Shown: positions 9,177-17,797, counted from the stretch's first letter. The stretch: 40,664 nt of DNA from Gorillibacterium massiliense (GCF_000455485.1 NZ_CBQR020000075.1:1-40664), one strand, 5' to 3'. Notes: a model not told the origin generated them from the letters alone. Program-made: numbers and translations.

Positions 9177-9210
9177 AAATCCGGCTCTGGCAACCAGAGC
9201 CGGATTTTTA
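9177..9210 (+). terminator. Strong Rho-independent terminator after the solute-binding protein gene
   Basis: A perfect 14-bp stem (9177-9190 with 9194-9207) closes on a three-base loop and runs into T. It lies between the binding-protein gene and the 907-residue gene, so the latter depends on read-through or on a start within the next 40 bases. Confidence 0.93.
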
Positions 9211-9222
9211 ACAGATGGATCC

Positions 9223-9237
9223 ATGAAAGCGCTGTGA
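9223..9237 (+). promoter_or_regulatory. Candidate CcpA (cre) site directly before the putative glycosidase gene
   Basis: ATGAAAGCGCTGTGA matches the cre consensus WTGNAANCGNWNNCW at 9 of 10 constrained positions; only the near-final C is replaced by G. It lies between the terminator at 9177-9210 and the start codon at 9252, where a bound repressor would block transcription. Confidence 0.55.
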
Positions 9238-9251
9238 ATGGGGTGTAGCTT

Positions 9252-11975
9252 ATGGGGAAGCTATGGCAAAAATACCGGATCGCCGCAATCGTCGTTATCG
9301 TCGTACTCTTGTTAGCGGTTGCCGGGCTGGCAGGGAGCAAATATTTTACCGGCTCCGGTGTGTCGATGAAAAAGGCAGACGGAAATCTGGTGGTCAGCAA
9401 TGACCATTACGACATTGCTTTTAATGAGAAGAACGGCGGCATTTCCTACATAAAGCAGCATGGCTCGGCAGATCAGATCACAGGAAGCAACCGCGAAGGA
9501 GCGCTCTGGTGGGGGATTTTACAGGACGGCACCTCTATCCAGGCAGCGAAGGCAGAAGATTTCTCTTACGATTGGAAACGCAGCAAAGGTGAACTCGCCC
9601 TTCATTATAAAGGGCAATTGCAGGTCGACATAACGATTGAATTTTCCAAAGACAACCGCATTCGCATGTCAGTCAAGACGGTGAACGGATCTCAAGGCGT
9701 TATGACCGGTTTCCGTTTTCCTAACGAAATTTTGCTGGATTCGGCTACAGTAAATGACGGATTGCTGCCGATGCTGCCGGGCGCCATGCTTAAATCGGCG
9801 TTTTTCCAGGAAAACAACTCCTATGAAGCCCAGTATCCCGGCATCATGTTCGCTTCTTACGTGGCTATGCGCGGCGCAAACGGCAATCTTTCCCTCTATG
9901 ACGTGAATGAACGGCCGATGCCTTACGTCGATCTTGGTTTCAAGAATCAGATGAACATCGCCGGAAAGACCGGTATCGTCCACAATTACAAGACGGATGC
10001 CGCTCCCGGTGCGGTGTGGAAGAGCCCTACTGTCGTAATGGAGGTGGGCGGCGATTACAAAGATTCCATTGAGAGCTATCGGACGCTGAATGGGATGGAT
10101 AAGTACCGGTCCTTGGCGGATAAGCTGGGCGGAACCATGAAGGAGTATCTGCAGCTGCCCTTCTACAAGCTGGATATATCCGCGCTGACAGATGCCAATT
10201 GGAGCAACTTGAAAACCAATGTCGTCGACAAATTGGACTACAAAGGCGTCCTGCACCTGGTCGGTTTCCAGACGGGAGGACATGACGAGAATTATCCGGA
10301 TTTTCTTCCGGCAGATTCCAAATGGGGCAGCGTCGATGATTTTAACTCTTTTATGAGCTATGCGAAGGAAAAAGGAAACCGGGTCGTGCCCTATACGAAC
10401 TTCTCGTGGTGGGGCGTCAATTCTCCGACCTTGAAGAACCTTCCGTCCGGAGTAACCTTGGAGGATATCGCCGTGCTGAAGGAAAACGGTGCGGTGATGA
10501 AGGAAGATTACGGCGTCCATAGCGGGTACGTGATGAATATTCAGCACCCCTATGTCAACGAACGGATTGCTGATGAGCATAAGAAACTGACGGATGCCGG
10601 CATGGACGGGGTTTTTGAAGACCAATGGGGCATTCGCGAGGTTCCCTTCGTTTATAATAAAGGCGTTAATAAATCTACCTCCTATATGGAGGGAGTACGC
10701 GATTATTTCAAGGCTTCCAAGATGAATCTGTATACGGAAGACGGCTTCGACGTTCTTGCCGATAATGCAGTAGGATTCATGGGGACCAACTATCTGTGGG
10801 ATATCCTTGGATATCGTGCGAATACGGCTTCGTATACGGACTATTATCCGATGATCGGCATGCTGGCCCGGGATAAAGTCATGCTCTATCAGCACGATCT
10901 GGCAGCCCAAACGATGACGGACGACATCGATATGCTGCGCTTCAACCTGGCCATGGGCTATAACCTCAGCGTGGACTTGTTCAATGGAACAAACAACCCC
11001 TGGATCGACCTGGCAGGCGTGATGCAGCAATACGTGTTAGCTCCATACGGTGATGCCCGCGTAAACAGCTATGATTCGATAGCTAAAAATGTGACGAAAA
11101 CAGGTTTTACAGGCCGTTCGGTTGTCGCCAACTGGGATAAAGAGAAGCCGTATACCGTTTCCGACGGCTTTATCTTGCCGGCAGGCGGTGTGCAAGTGCT
11201 CACTGACGACGGCTCTGTGCGGGCAGGTTCGTACAGCACGTATAACGGACAGGAGCTGGACCCCGGCGACCACGTGCTCGTTGAAGTGCGGCAGGATAAG
11301 GAGATCAAACTGTTCCAGCCGGTAGGCTCCGATACCACAGTCAAAGTAGCCAAAGGAAAAGATTGGCCTCATGCGACGGCGGCTGCTTATGCCGTAGACG
11401 GAACGAAGATCGCCGATATTCCCGTTGAGGAAACCGGCAATAATCTCCGCTTCGATTATATCGCCAGCATTCTGGATAAGAAGACGGCTTATATTTCCTT
11501 GCAGCGGTCGGATAATGCCAGCACCGTCAAGGATGTTCCTTTCCATAAGGTCGCTTTGAAGATCAACATCGCCGTCGGTAAAAAGGTATCCGCCTCCAGC
11601 ATGACGACGACGGACTTCCCGCCAGAGAAAACGGTGGATGGCGATCCCTACACCTATTGGGAAAGCACAGCGAAGAAGTTCCCGCAAACGCTGACTGTCG
11701 ATCTTGGCGAAGCGAAGAAGGTTACGGGAATCGCGCTGAAGCTGCCTCCTCAGGACGCCTGGGAATCCCGCGATCAAATCATAGAGGTTTCGGCAAGCAC
11801 GGACGGGCAAACCTTCACGACGATTAAAGCCGCGGAACCATACACCTTCGATCCGAAGAAGGACAATGTGGTCTCCATTGATTTTGCCGAAACGCCAGCC
11901 CAATATGTCCGCGTGACGATCACGGGGAATACAGCTTGGCCGGCGGCGCAAGTATCCGAATTCGAAGTCTATTGA
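9252..11975 (+). CDS. Membrane-anchored putative glycosidase with C-terminal F5/8 type C (discoidin) domain
   Basis: A 907-residue protein. The N-terminus (~8-30) is a single hydrophobic helix without a clear cleavage site or lipobox, so the protein is probably anchored and faces outward. Residues ~35-280 look like a beta-rich domain of the kind that precedes glycosidase barrels. Residues ~290-640 resemble a (beta/alpha)8 barrel, with KLDIS, GVLHLVGFQTGG, VVPYTNFSWWG and the acidic GVFEDQWG (near 452-456); a small beta domain follows. From memory it resembles DUF6259-type proteins, but I cannot confirm a family number. The last ~130 residues (NIAVGKKVSASS ... SEFEVY) form a discoidin/CBM32-like domain. 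Placement after a sugar importer and GH65 genes suggests a surface enzyme releasing the imported sugar. Hydrolase activity and substrate are inferred. Confidence 0.72.
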   Translation: MGKLWQKYRIAAIVVIVVLLLAVAGLAGSKYFTGSGVSMKKADGNLVVSNDHYDIAFNEKNGGISYIKQHGSADQITGSNREGALWWGILQDGTSIQAAKAEDFSYDWKRSKGELALHYKGQLQVDITIEFSKDNRIRMSVKTVNGSQGVMTGFRFPNEILLDSATVNDGLLPMLPGAMLKSAFFQENNSYEAQYPGIMFASYVAMRGANGNLSLYDVNERPMPYVDLGFKNQMNIAGKTGIVHNYKTDAAPGAVWKSPTVVMEVGGDYKDSIESYRTLNGMDKYRSLADKLGGTMKEYLQLPFYKLDISALTDANWSNLKTNVVDKLDYKGVLHLVGFQTGGHDENYPDFLPADSKWGSVDDFNSFMSYAKEKGNRVVPYTNFSWWGVNSPTLKNLPSGVTLEDIAVLKENGAVMKEDYGVHSGYVMNIQHPYVNERIADEHKKLTDAGMDGVFEDQWGIREVPFVYNKGVNKSTSYMEGVRDYFKASKMNLYTEDGFDVLADNAVGFMGTNYLWDILGYRANTASYTDYYPMIGMLARDKVMLYQHDLAAQTMTDDIDMLRFNLAMGYNLSVDLFNGTNNPWIDLAGVMQQYVLAPYGDARVNSYDSIAKNVTKTGFTGRSVVANWDKEKPYTVSDGFILPAGGVQVLTDDGSVRAGSYSTYNGQELDPGDHVLVEVRQDKEIKLFQPVGSDTTVKVAKGKDWPHATAAAYAVDGTKIADIPVEETGNNLRFDYIASILDKKTAYISLQRSDNASTVKDVPFHKVALKINIAVGKKVSASSMTTTDFPPEKTVDGDPYTYWESTAKKFPQTLTVDLGEAKKVTGIALKLPPQDAWESRDQIIEVSASTDGQTFTTIKAAEPYTFDPKKDNVVSIDFAETPAQYVRVTITGNTAWPAAQVSEFEVY

Positions 11976-12001
11976 TTTCTTTTTGAATATGGCACAAGAT
12001 A

Positions 12002-12041
12002 GAGCAGGAGGCGGCTTTCGCCTCCTGCTCGAATCATTTTT
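12002..12041 (+). terminator. Terminator after the putative glycosidase gene
   Basis: GAGCAGGAGGCG (12002-12013) pairs perfectly with CGCCTCCTGCTC (12019-12030) around a five-base loop, followed by GAATCATTTTT. It separates the sugar locus from the serine dehydratase operon. Confidence 0.88.
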
Positions 12042-12055
12042 CGGAGGAAATTTTC

Positions 12056-12739
12056 ATGAGGTTTAAAGATGTTTTTTCTATTATCGGCCCGAGCATGATC
12101 GGACCGTCCAGCTCCCATACGGCAGGAGCAGCCCGGTTGGGACGGATTGCCCGGCGAATTTTGGGCGACGCTCCAGAGGAAGCGGAGATCGTCTTCTTCG
12201 GCTCCTTTGCCTCCACATACAGCGGGCACGGGACCGATCTCGCCATCGTCGCTGGACTGTTGGACTGCGATACCGACGATCCGCGCATCCGCGATTCCTT
12301 GTCTATCGCTGATTCGGCGGGGATGAAGGTTGATCTGCGCACATCGCAGAAACCGGCACCGCACCCCAATACGGCGGAGATTTTGCTGAAGAAGGGTGAC
12401 AGGGCTGTACGGATTACGGGTTGTTCCATAGGCGGGGGAAATATCGAGATCATCAATGTCAACGGTTTTGACGTCAAATTCAGCGCGGATTATCCGACCC
12501 TGCTCATCTTTCATGACGATCGCAGAGGGATGATCGCCGATGTGACGGATGTGCTTCGCCATGCTGACGCGAATATCGGTTATATGGAAGTGGACCGGAA
12601 ATCCCGCAGCGGCGATGCACTGACCGTAATTGAGACGGATCAGGCCATCGATGCGGCCTTTCTCACGCAAATTCGCGGTTTGCCCAATGTCCGCCGTATT
12701 TGCATTATTGATTTGACGGGCAAGGAGGAAGGAAAATGA
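12056..12739 (+). CDS. sdaAB: L-serine ammonia-lyase, iron-sulfur-dependent, beta subunit
   Basis: A 227-residue subunit of the two-chain Bacillus-type L-serine dehydratase, which converts L-serine to pyruvate and ammonia. The N-terminal part carries the family signature SIIGPSMIGPSSSHTAGAAR and FFGSFASTYSGHGTD. The C-terminal ~75 residues form an ACT domain (PTLLIFHDDRRGMIADVTDVL), a small-molecule-binding regulatory fold. TCGGAGGAAA precedes the ATG at the right distance. The stop overlaps the alpha-subunit start (ATGA), so the two subunits are made together. Confidence 0.95.
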   Translation: MRFKDVFSIIGPSMIGPSSSHTAGAARLGRIARRILGDAPEEAEIVFFGSFASTYSGHGTDLAIVAGLLDCDTDDPRIRDSLSIADSAGMKVDLRTSQKPAPHPNTAEILLKKGDRAVRITGCSIGGGNIEIINVNGFDVKFSADYPTLLIFHDDRRGMIADVTDVLRHADANIGYMEVDRKSRSGDALTVIETDQAIDAAFLTQIRGLPNVRRICIIDLTGKEEGK

Positions 12740-13650
12740 GATTCTCATCTTTAAAGGAATTGGCTGAATTATGTAGGGAAGAGAAGCTGACCATCGGAGA
12801 GCTGATGCTGCGGGAACAAGCGTTGGAATCGGGAACAGACGAAGCGCGGGTTTTTGGGCAGATGGCGGATTATTATAAAGTGATGAAGGAAGCGGTAAAG
12901 AAAGGCTTGGACGAGCCGGCGAAATCCCGCAGCGGACTTACGGGCGGCGACGCCCGGCGTGTCTTGGATTACATGCAAAACGGTGTCTCTTCACTTGACG
13001 GTGAAGCATGTAAAGCACTCGCCTACGCCCTCTCTGTTTCCGAGGTTAACGCTACAATGGGACGGATTATCGCCACACCGACAGCCGGTTCTTGCGGCAT
13101 CATTCCCGGCGTTTTCGTGAGTTCCCAGGAACGGTTCGGCTGGCCGGATGATCGCTTGGTCATGGGGTTGTTCGCCGCGGGAGCCATCGGCTACGTCATC
13201 GCCAACAACTCCTTTGTCTCTGGCGCCGAAGGAGGCTGCCAGGCGGAGGTGGGCTCCGCCATCGGTATGGCGGCGGGGGCTCTCACCGAGCTGAGAGGCG
13301 GGACGCCGGAACAAGCGCTCCATGCTGTCGGTCTCGCTTTAAAGAACAGCCTCGGGTTGATTTGCGATCCCGTAGGCGGTTTGGTAGAAATTCCGTGCAT
13401 CGTGCGTAACGGTTTCGGCGCGGTGACGGCGCTGGCGGCGGCGGATATGGCAATGGCCGGGATCCGCAGCGTCATTCCTTCCGACGAAGTCATTCAAGTC
13501 ATGCTGGAGGTGGGTTCGGCTATGCCGGAGCAGCATCGGGAAACGGCAAAGGGCGGCCTTGCCGGAACGCCTACGGGCAAGCGGATCATGAAGGAGTTAT
13601 CTGTTCAAACACAGGAAGGAGAGACGCGGGATGACGAAGTTGACCAATAA
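12736..13650 (+). CDS. sdaAA: L-serine ammonia-lyase, iron-sulfur-dependent, alpha subunit
   Basis: A 304-residue catalytic subunit. Cysteines expected to hold the [4Fe-4S] cluster are visible in TAGSCGIIPG, LICDPVGG and EIPCIVRN. Glycine-rich segments FVSGAEGGCQAEVGSAIGMAAGAL and GLAGTPTGKRIMKELS match the family. AAGGAGGAAGG precedes the ATG. The last residues (QTQEGETRDDEVDQ) are encoded where the next gene begins: the two frames overlap by 20 bases, so this tail may be little constrained. Beta and alpha subunits together deaminate serine to pyruvate. Confidence 0.95.
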   Translation: MRFSSLKELAELCREEKLTIGELMLREQALESGTDEARVFGQMADYYKVMKEAVKKGLDEPAKSRSGLTGGDARRVLDYMQNGVSSLDGEACKALAYALSVSEVNATMGRIIATPTAGSCGIIPGVFVSSQERFGWPDDRLVMGLFAAGAIGYVIANNSFVSGAEGGCQAEVGSAIGMAAGALTELRGGTPEQALHAVGLALKNSLGLICDPVGGLVEIPCIVRNGFGAVTALAAADMAMAGIRSVIPSDEVIQVMLEVGSAMPEQHRETAKGGLAGTPTGKRIMKELSVQTQEGETRDDEVDQ

Positions 13651-14509
13651 AATCGGCGTCATCGTCGACAGCTTTGGGGTTGGCGTAAGAGAAGGCCTGC
13701 GGAAGGCGAAGGGGGTCGGCGCCGAAGGCGTGCAGATTTATGCAGTTAAGGGAGAAATGGACCCTGCGGCGCTATCGCCTGCAGCCCGCAAGGAGCTGCG
13801 AAACTATATCTCCGGATTGGGTCTGGAAATCTCTGCGTTGTGCGGCGATTTAGGCGGCCACGGCTTTCAGATCAAGCAGGAGAATGTGCATAAAGTGGAA
13901 AAGTCAAAACGTATCCTTGATCTGGCCGTGGAGCTGGGGACTCAGATCGTGACGACCCATATCGGCGTCGTTCCCGAGGATAAGGAAGGCGCTATTTACC
14001 ATACGATGTTGGAAGCTTGCGAGGAACTCAGCGTATATGCGAACTCTGTTGGGGGTTATTTCGCTATCGAAACCGGACCGGAAACGGCCGAACGTCTCAA
14101 GGGGTTTCTCGATAACCTTAGCGGCAAAGGAGTATCGGTCAATTTTGATCCGGCCAATATGGTGATGGTAACGGGTGACGATCCGGTCCGCGGCGTACGC
14201 CTGCTTCGGGATTATATCGTGCATACCCATGTGAAGGATGGAGTGCGACATCAAATCGTTGACCCGCGGGCGGTTTACGGCAGCATCGGTTTTGATCCGA
14301 TGTCCCACGAAAATATCGCCACCATGCTGGCGGAGGGGAAAATCTTTGAAGAACTGCCTTTAGGGGAAGGCAAAGTGGACTTTCCAGCGTACTTTGCCGC
14401 CTTGCAGGAGATCGGATATAAAGGCTATTTGACTATTGAGCGGGAAGTGGGTCATCATCCGGAAGTGGATATTCGCAAGGCCGTTGAATTTATCAAAGCC
14501 TATCGATAA
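13631..14509 (+). CDS. Sugar phosphate isomerase/epimerase-like TIM-barrel protein
   Basis: A 292-residue protein of the xylose isomerase-like TIM-barrel superfamily (AP endonuclease family 2 fold). Likely metal-site residues are in TTHIGVVPED, AIETGPETAER, NFDPANMVM, VHTHVKDGVR and TIEREVG. These proteins isomerise or epimerise free or phosphorylated sugars and inositols, but the substrate is hard to read. GGAAGGAGAG before the ATG supports this start, which lies 20 bases inside sdaAA, so expression is coupled with serine dehydratase. Why a sugar isomerase-like enzyme is joined to serine breakdown is unclear. Confidence 0.87.
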   Translation: MTKLTNKIGVIVDSFGVGVREGLRKAKGVGAEGVQIYAVKGEMDPAALSPAARKELRNYISGLGLEISALCGDLGGHGFQIKQENVHKVEKSKRILDLAVELGTQIVTTHIGVVPEDKEGAIYHTMLEACEELSVYANSVGGYFAIETGPETAERLKGFLDNLSGKGVSVNFDPANMVMVTGDDPVRGVRLLRDYIVHTHVKDGVRHQIVDPRAVYGSIGFDPMSHENIATMLAEGKIFEELPLGEGKVDFPAYFAALQEIGYKGYLTIEREVGHHPEVDIRKAVEFIKAYR

Positions 14510-14521
14510 TCCGGTAAAAAC

Positions 14522-14598
14522 AAACCGGCCCGCATCGCGCCTGATTTGACGATATCAGAAGACGTTTTTCTTATCAGGCCTCATGCGGAACCGGTTTT
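14522..14598. terminator. Compound hairpin between convergent genes, probable bidirectional terminator
   Basis: Three nested pairings are visible: AACCGG with CCGGTT (outer), CGCAT with ATGCG (middle) and GCCTGAT with ATCAGGC (inner). It lies between the isomerase-like gene and the facing GGDEF/EAL gene. TTTT follows on the plus strand. Confidence 0.55.
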
Positions 14599-14603
14599 GA
14601 TCT

Positions 14604-17600
14604 TCAATCCAAAACAGCCAGATAATCTCCGTGGCGTTTCTCATTGGCTTTTAATATAAAGGCGGATGCCTGTTTGGCCGACATGGGCTTGCCCAGAAGG
14701 TAGCCCTGAACAAAGTCACACTGCAATTCCTTTAAGGTCTGTAACTGATTGGAGGTTTCAACACCCTCCGCTATTACGGCAAGTCCCAATGTGTGGGACA
14801 TGGCGACAATCGCCTTGACGATGGCAGCATCCTCCTTCGTTTCGGTTATGTCGCGGATGAAGGATTCATCGATTTTGACGATATGAATGGGCAGCCGCCG
14901 CAGCAGCATGAGCGAGGAGTGGCCAGTGCCGAAATCATCGATGGCGATTTTTACACCGTAATCCGTTAATTCCTGGATGATTCGCGAGCTGTGATCAAGA
15001 TTGCGTATGGCAGTACGCTCGGTAATTTCGAGGCACAAGTTTTCCGGTGCGGTTCCCGTTTCCATAAGGACATGCTTGATGAATGCCGAGAAATTGTTCA
15101 TTTCAAACTGTTGGGCGGAAATATTGACCGAAATGACTTTTGCCGGATTTCCCGCTTGCATCCAGCGCTTGTTCTGGATGCAGGCTTCCCGGAGGACCCA
15201 GGCACCAATGGGGATGATCAGCCCGGTTTCCTCCGCTAATGGAATGAAACCGCTAGGCGGCACCGTATCCCGCTCCGGTGATTTCCAGCGCAGCAGCGCT
15301 TCCATCCCAAACATTTCACCGGTTGCAAGATCGATTTGCGGCTGAAAGCGAAGAACGAATTGGCTCAATTTCAAAGCTTTGCGGAGCTTGCTTTCCAACC
15401 GGAAACGGTCTTCCGCCGCTTGGCTCAACTCGGTCGTATAATATTCCACTTTGTTCCGGCCGCTTTCCTTCGCTTTATACATGGCGATATCCGCTGATTG
15501 AAGCAGTGCATCAGGCGCCAGCCCGTGATCGGGATAGAGACAGACGCCTATGCTTGCGGATAGGTTAAATTCGCGGCTATCGATCACGAAGGGTTGAGAC
15601 AGCTTATTGTAGATGCGCCGGGCAATTTTTTTCACTTCGCTTATATCATGAATGTGGGGCATCAACAGAACGAATTCATCTCCACCCAAACGAGCAAGGG
15701 TGTCGCTGATTCGGATTGTTTTGGATAGCGCACGAGTGACGTGTTGCAGCAGCCGGTCGCCGGCTTGATGACCCAAGGTATCGTTGATGATTTTAAAACG
15801 GTCCAGATCGAGCAGCATGACCGCCAGCTTTTCACCGGTTTTGTCGGCCTCTTTCATCCAGCGGTGCAGTTGGTCGAGAAAAAATACCCGGTTGGGCAGC
15901 CCTGTCAAAGAGTCATGGAAAGCAAGCTGGGTGATCCGCGCCTCATTCTCTTTCTTCTCGGTGATATCCGAAACAGAGCCGATCATCCGCACCGGGATGC
16001 CTTTGCTGTCGCGAATGGCTTCTCCGGCTGCGAACAGCCATACGGTTCGGTTTTCATCGCCGCGAATGCGAAATTCAATATGAAAGGGCGCACGCCTCCG
16101 AATGTGTTGCTTGATGGCCTTGGTAAAGCGGTTTAAATCCTCGGGATGAATCAAGCTCAAAATATTGCGAGGATTGTCCGTCAATGCGGCGGCGTTATTG
16201 CCTAATATTTTTTGAATGCGAAGATTCCAGTAGATTTTACCGACAGAGAGATCCCAGTTCCAAATTCCGTCGTTAGTGGTTCGGGATACGACCTCCAACT
16301 GTTCGATCGTGGAGTGCAGGCGCTCAGACATGAACTCCCGCTCAAGTACTGCTGCCAAAATGCCATAACTCAGCCGGCTGAGCTCGCTGGCGGAGGCATT
16401 GATCCTTTTATCCATAGGGCAGACGATCGCGAGAAAACCCCAATTCCGGGTCTCCGAATGAATCGGTAGAACAAGGATATAATCATCAGCGAATTTAGGA
16501 ATGTAGGAGACTGGCGGGAAAGATTCGACACTATATCGCTCGCCGATAGGAGGAAGATCGCCTCCCTTGGTGCTATATGCCTGATAGATCTGCAAAAAAC
16601 GGTTGCCGTCGGCATCCGTATTCCAAAGAGCCAAACACCCCCAATGGGCTATGTTGCCGTATAAGTTGGAAATGTGGACTTTGCTTTCGGAAGTCGCTTT
16701 GATGAGATTCAAGCCCAAGTGATAATTGTTGATCGAGATCTGGCTTAAAGAAGCTTCTACTTCCAAAAGCCGCTCATGATTACGGATCAACTCCACATCT
16801 GCCGGTTGGGGGGGGCAGCCGCAGGAAACTCGAGGGACAAACCGAATGCCCACCTGAACCGACTTAATCGGCTTCTGCGCAGATCCTTCCAACATATCCA
16901 ACAAGAGTCGGCATGCCTGTTCCGCCATTTCGTCAAAAGGCTGACTTATGGTTGTGAGCGGAGGGACATGTCCTGCAGCCCGCGGAATGTCATCGAAGCC
17001 GATAACCGCGATGTCGTCGGGGACCGAGAAGCCGTTTTCTTGCAAAACTTCAATTAAACCGATAGCATTCATATCGGTTGCCGCAAAAACGGCGGTGAAG
17101 GTTTCGCCTCTGGCAAGCAAGCTGCGAGCCGCTATAATTCCTCCGTCCGGCAGATTGTTGTCGGCGGTAGCTACCAATTCCTCACGAAAGGGAATGCCGT
17201 ATTCCTCAAGCACGGCTTGGTACCCTTCAAAACGTTCATACAAATCATATTGCCTGCGAAAGCCGATAAAGGCAATATCACGGTGCCCGTGTTCAATAAG
17301 ATGCCGGGTAGCCATAACTGCCCCTGCCCGGTTATCGATGAGTACGGTTGCGCACTCAATGCCTGATTGCAGGTGACCTACGGAAACCATCGGCATGCCT
17401 TTGGCTGCCAAATCTTGAAGCAATTCTGTGTTAGCGATGTGGCCGATCAAAATCCAAGCATCCATCGTTTGAAAAGAAAGGGAACTCGTCAGAAGGTACC
17501 TTCCGTCGTCATCCACCGCGGATTGAAACACAAAGAGCCGACAATCCTTGCGCCCTAAAAACTGGTGCATCGTTGTCAACAACTTTCCGTAATATTCCCC

Positions 17601-17645
17601 ATCCATATAAGGTGACAGCACACCGATCCGATATCCTTTATCCAT
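14604..17645 (-). CDS. LacI-type sugar-binding domain fused to GAF-like, PAS, GGDEF and EAL domains
   Basis: About 1014 residues, with no signal peptide or membrane helix. Residues ~1-295 are a LacI/GalR-type periplasmic-binding fold (RIGVLSPYMDG, GHRDIAFIGFR, VPDDIAVIGFDDIPRA, PPLTTISQPF) but lack the helix-turn-helix. A coiled and GAF-like region (~300-445), a PAS domain (~455-575, ending SVSDITEKK), GGDEF (intact, residues 654-658) and EAL (782-784) follow. The EAL part keeps ITERTA, IDDFGTG, KIDESFI and AEGVET, so both synthesis and breakdown of cyclic di-GMP look possible. ATG 17645 is preferred; an upstream TTG (17711) would sit at the transcription start of the best promoter. Direct control of cyclic di-GMP by a sugar-like ligand is inferred. 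Confidence 0.9.
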   Translation of the reverse strand: MDKGYRIGVLSPYMDGEYYGKLLTTMHQFLGRKDCRLFVFQSAVDDDGRYLLTSSLSFQTMDAWILIGHIANTELLQDLAAKGMPMVSVGHLQSGIECATVLIDNRAGAVMATRHLIEHGHRDIAFIGFRRQYDLYERFEGYQAVLEEYGIPFREELVATADNNLPDGGIIAARSLLARGETFTAVFAATDMNAIGLIEVLQENGFSVPDDIAVIGFDDIPRAAGHVPPLTTISQPFDEMAEQACRLLLDMLEGSAQKPIKSVQVGIRFVPRVSCGCPPQPADVELIRNHERLLEVEASLSQISINNYHLGLNLIKATSESKVHISNLYGNIAHWGCLALWNTDADGNRFLQIYQAYSTKGGDLPPIGERYSVESFPPVSYIPKFADDYILVLPIHSETRNWGFLAIVCPMDKRINASASELSRLSYGILAAVLEREFMSERLHSTIEQLEVVSRTTNDGIWNWDLSVGKIYWNLRIQKILGNNAAALTDNPRNILSLIHPEDLNRFTKAIKQHIRRRAPFHIEFRIRGDENRTVWLFAAGEAIRDSKGIPVRMIGSVSDITEKKENEARITQLAFHDSLTGLPNRVFFLDQLHRWMKEADKTGEKLAVMLLDLDRFKIINDTLGHQAGDRLLQHVTRALSKTIRISDTLARLGGDEFVLLMPHIHDISEVKKIARRIYNKLSQPFVIDSREFNLSASIGVCLYPDHGLAPDALLQSADIAMYKAKESGRNKVEYYTTELSQAAEDRFRLESKLRKALKLSQFVLRFQPQIDLATGEMFGMEALLRWKSPERDTVPPSGFIPLAEETGLIIPIGAWVLREACIQNKRWMQAGNPAKVISVNISAQQFEMNNFSAFIKHVLMETGTAPENLCLEITERTAIRNLDHSSRIIQELTDYGVKIAIDDFGTGHSSLMLLRRLPIHIVKIDESFIRDITETKEDAAIVKAIVAMSHTLGLAVIAEGVETSNQLQTLKELQCDFVQGYLLGKPMSAKQASAFILKANEKRHGDYLAVLD

Positions 17646-17717
17646 TGGCGAACCCAGCCTTCCCCCACAGAAAATCGCCGATTTCCATAAATATCTTGTA
17701 AACGGCTTCAATTACCA

Positions 17718-17746
17718 AGGATATGATTGTTCGCTAGAAAATTCAA
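17718..17746 (-). promoter_or_regulatory. Candidate sigma-A promoter for the GGDEF/EAL gene
   Basis: On the minus strand TTGAAT (17746-17741) and TATCCT (17723-17718) are separated by exactly 17 bases. Transcription would start near 17711, supporting the ATG at 17645 as the translation start. Confidence 0.5.
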
Positions 17747-17788
17747 CAAATTTCGCATTTTTCCTTTATTCTGAATTATTCCTCAAGT

Positions 17789-17797
17789 TTTGTCGAT
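17789..17797 (+). promoter_or_regulatory. Candidate Spo0A box in the divergent region
   Basis: TTTGTCGAT matches the Spo0A box TTTGTCGAA at 8 of 9 positions. A weaker relative (CGTGTCGAA, 7 of 9) lies at 17889-17897. Both are between the divergently transcribed GGDEF/EAL and histidine kinase genes. Short motifs like this occur by chance. Confidence 0.3.

Noticed and set aside
9669-11030. A 453-codon minus-strand frame inside the putative glycosidase gene
   Set aside because: The plus strand encodes a full-length protein with anchor, barrel-like region and discoidin domain. The antisense translation resembles no protein family and is explained by GC-rich codon use.
9252-11975. Reading the 907-residue protein as a simple adhesion or lectin protein because of its discoidin-type end
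   Set aside because: The discoidin-like part is only the last ~130 residues; a large barrel-like region with conserved acidic and aromatic segments precedes it, as in glycosidases with accessory domains.
15741-17376. Several plus-strand frames of 80-142 codons inside the GGDEF/EAL gene
   Set aside because: They lie opposite a protein whose domains and catalytic motifs are continuous on the minus strand.
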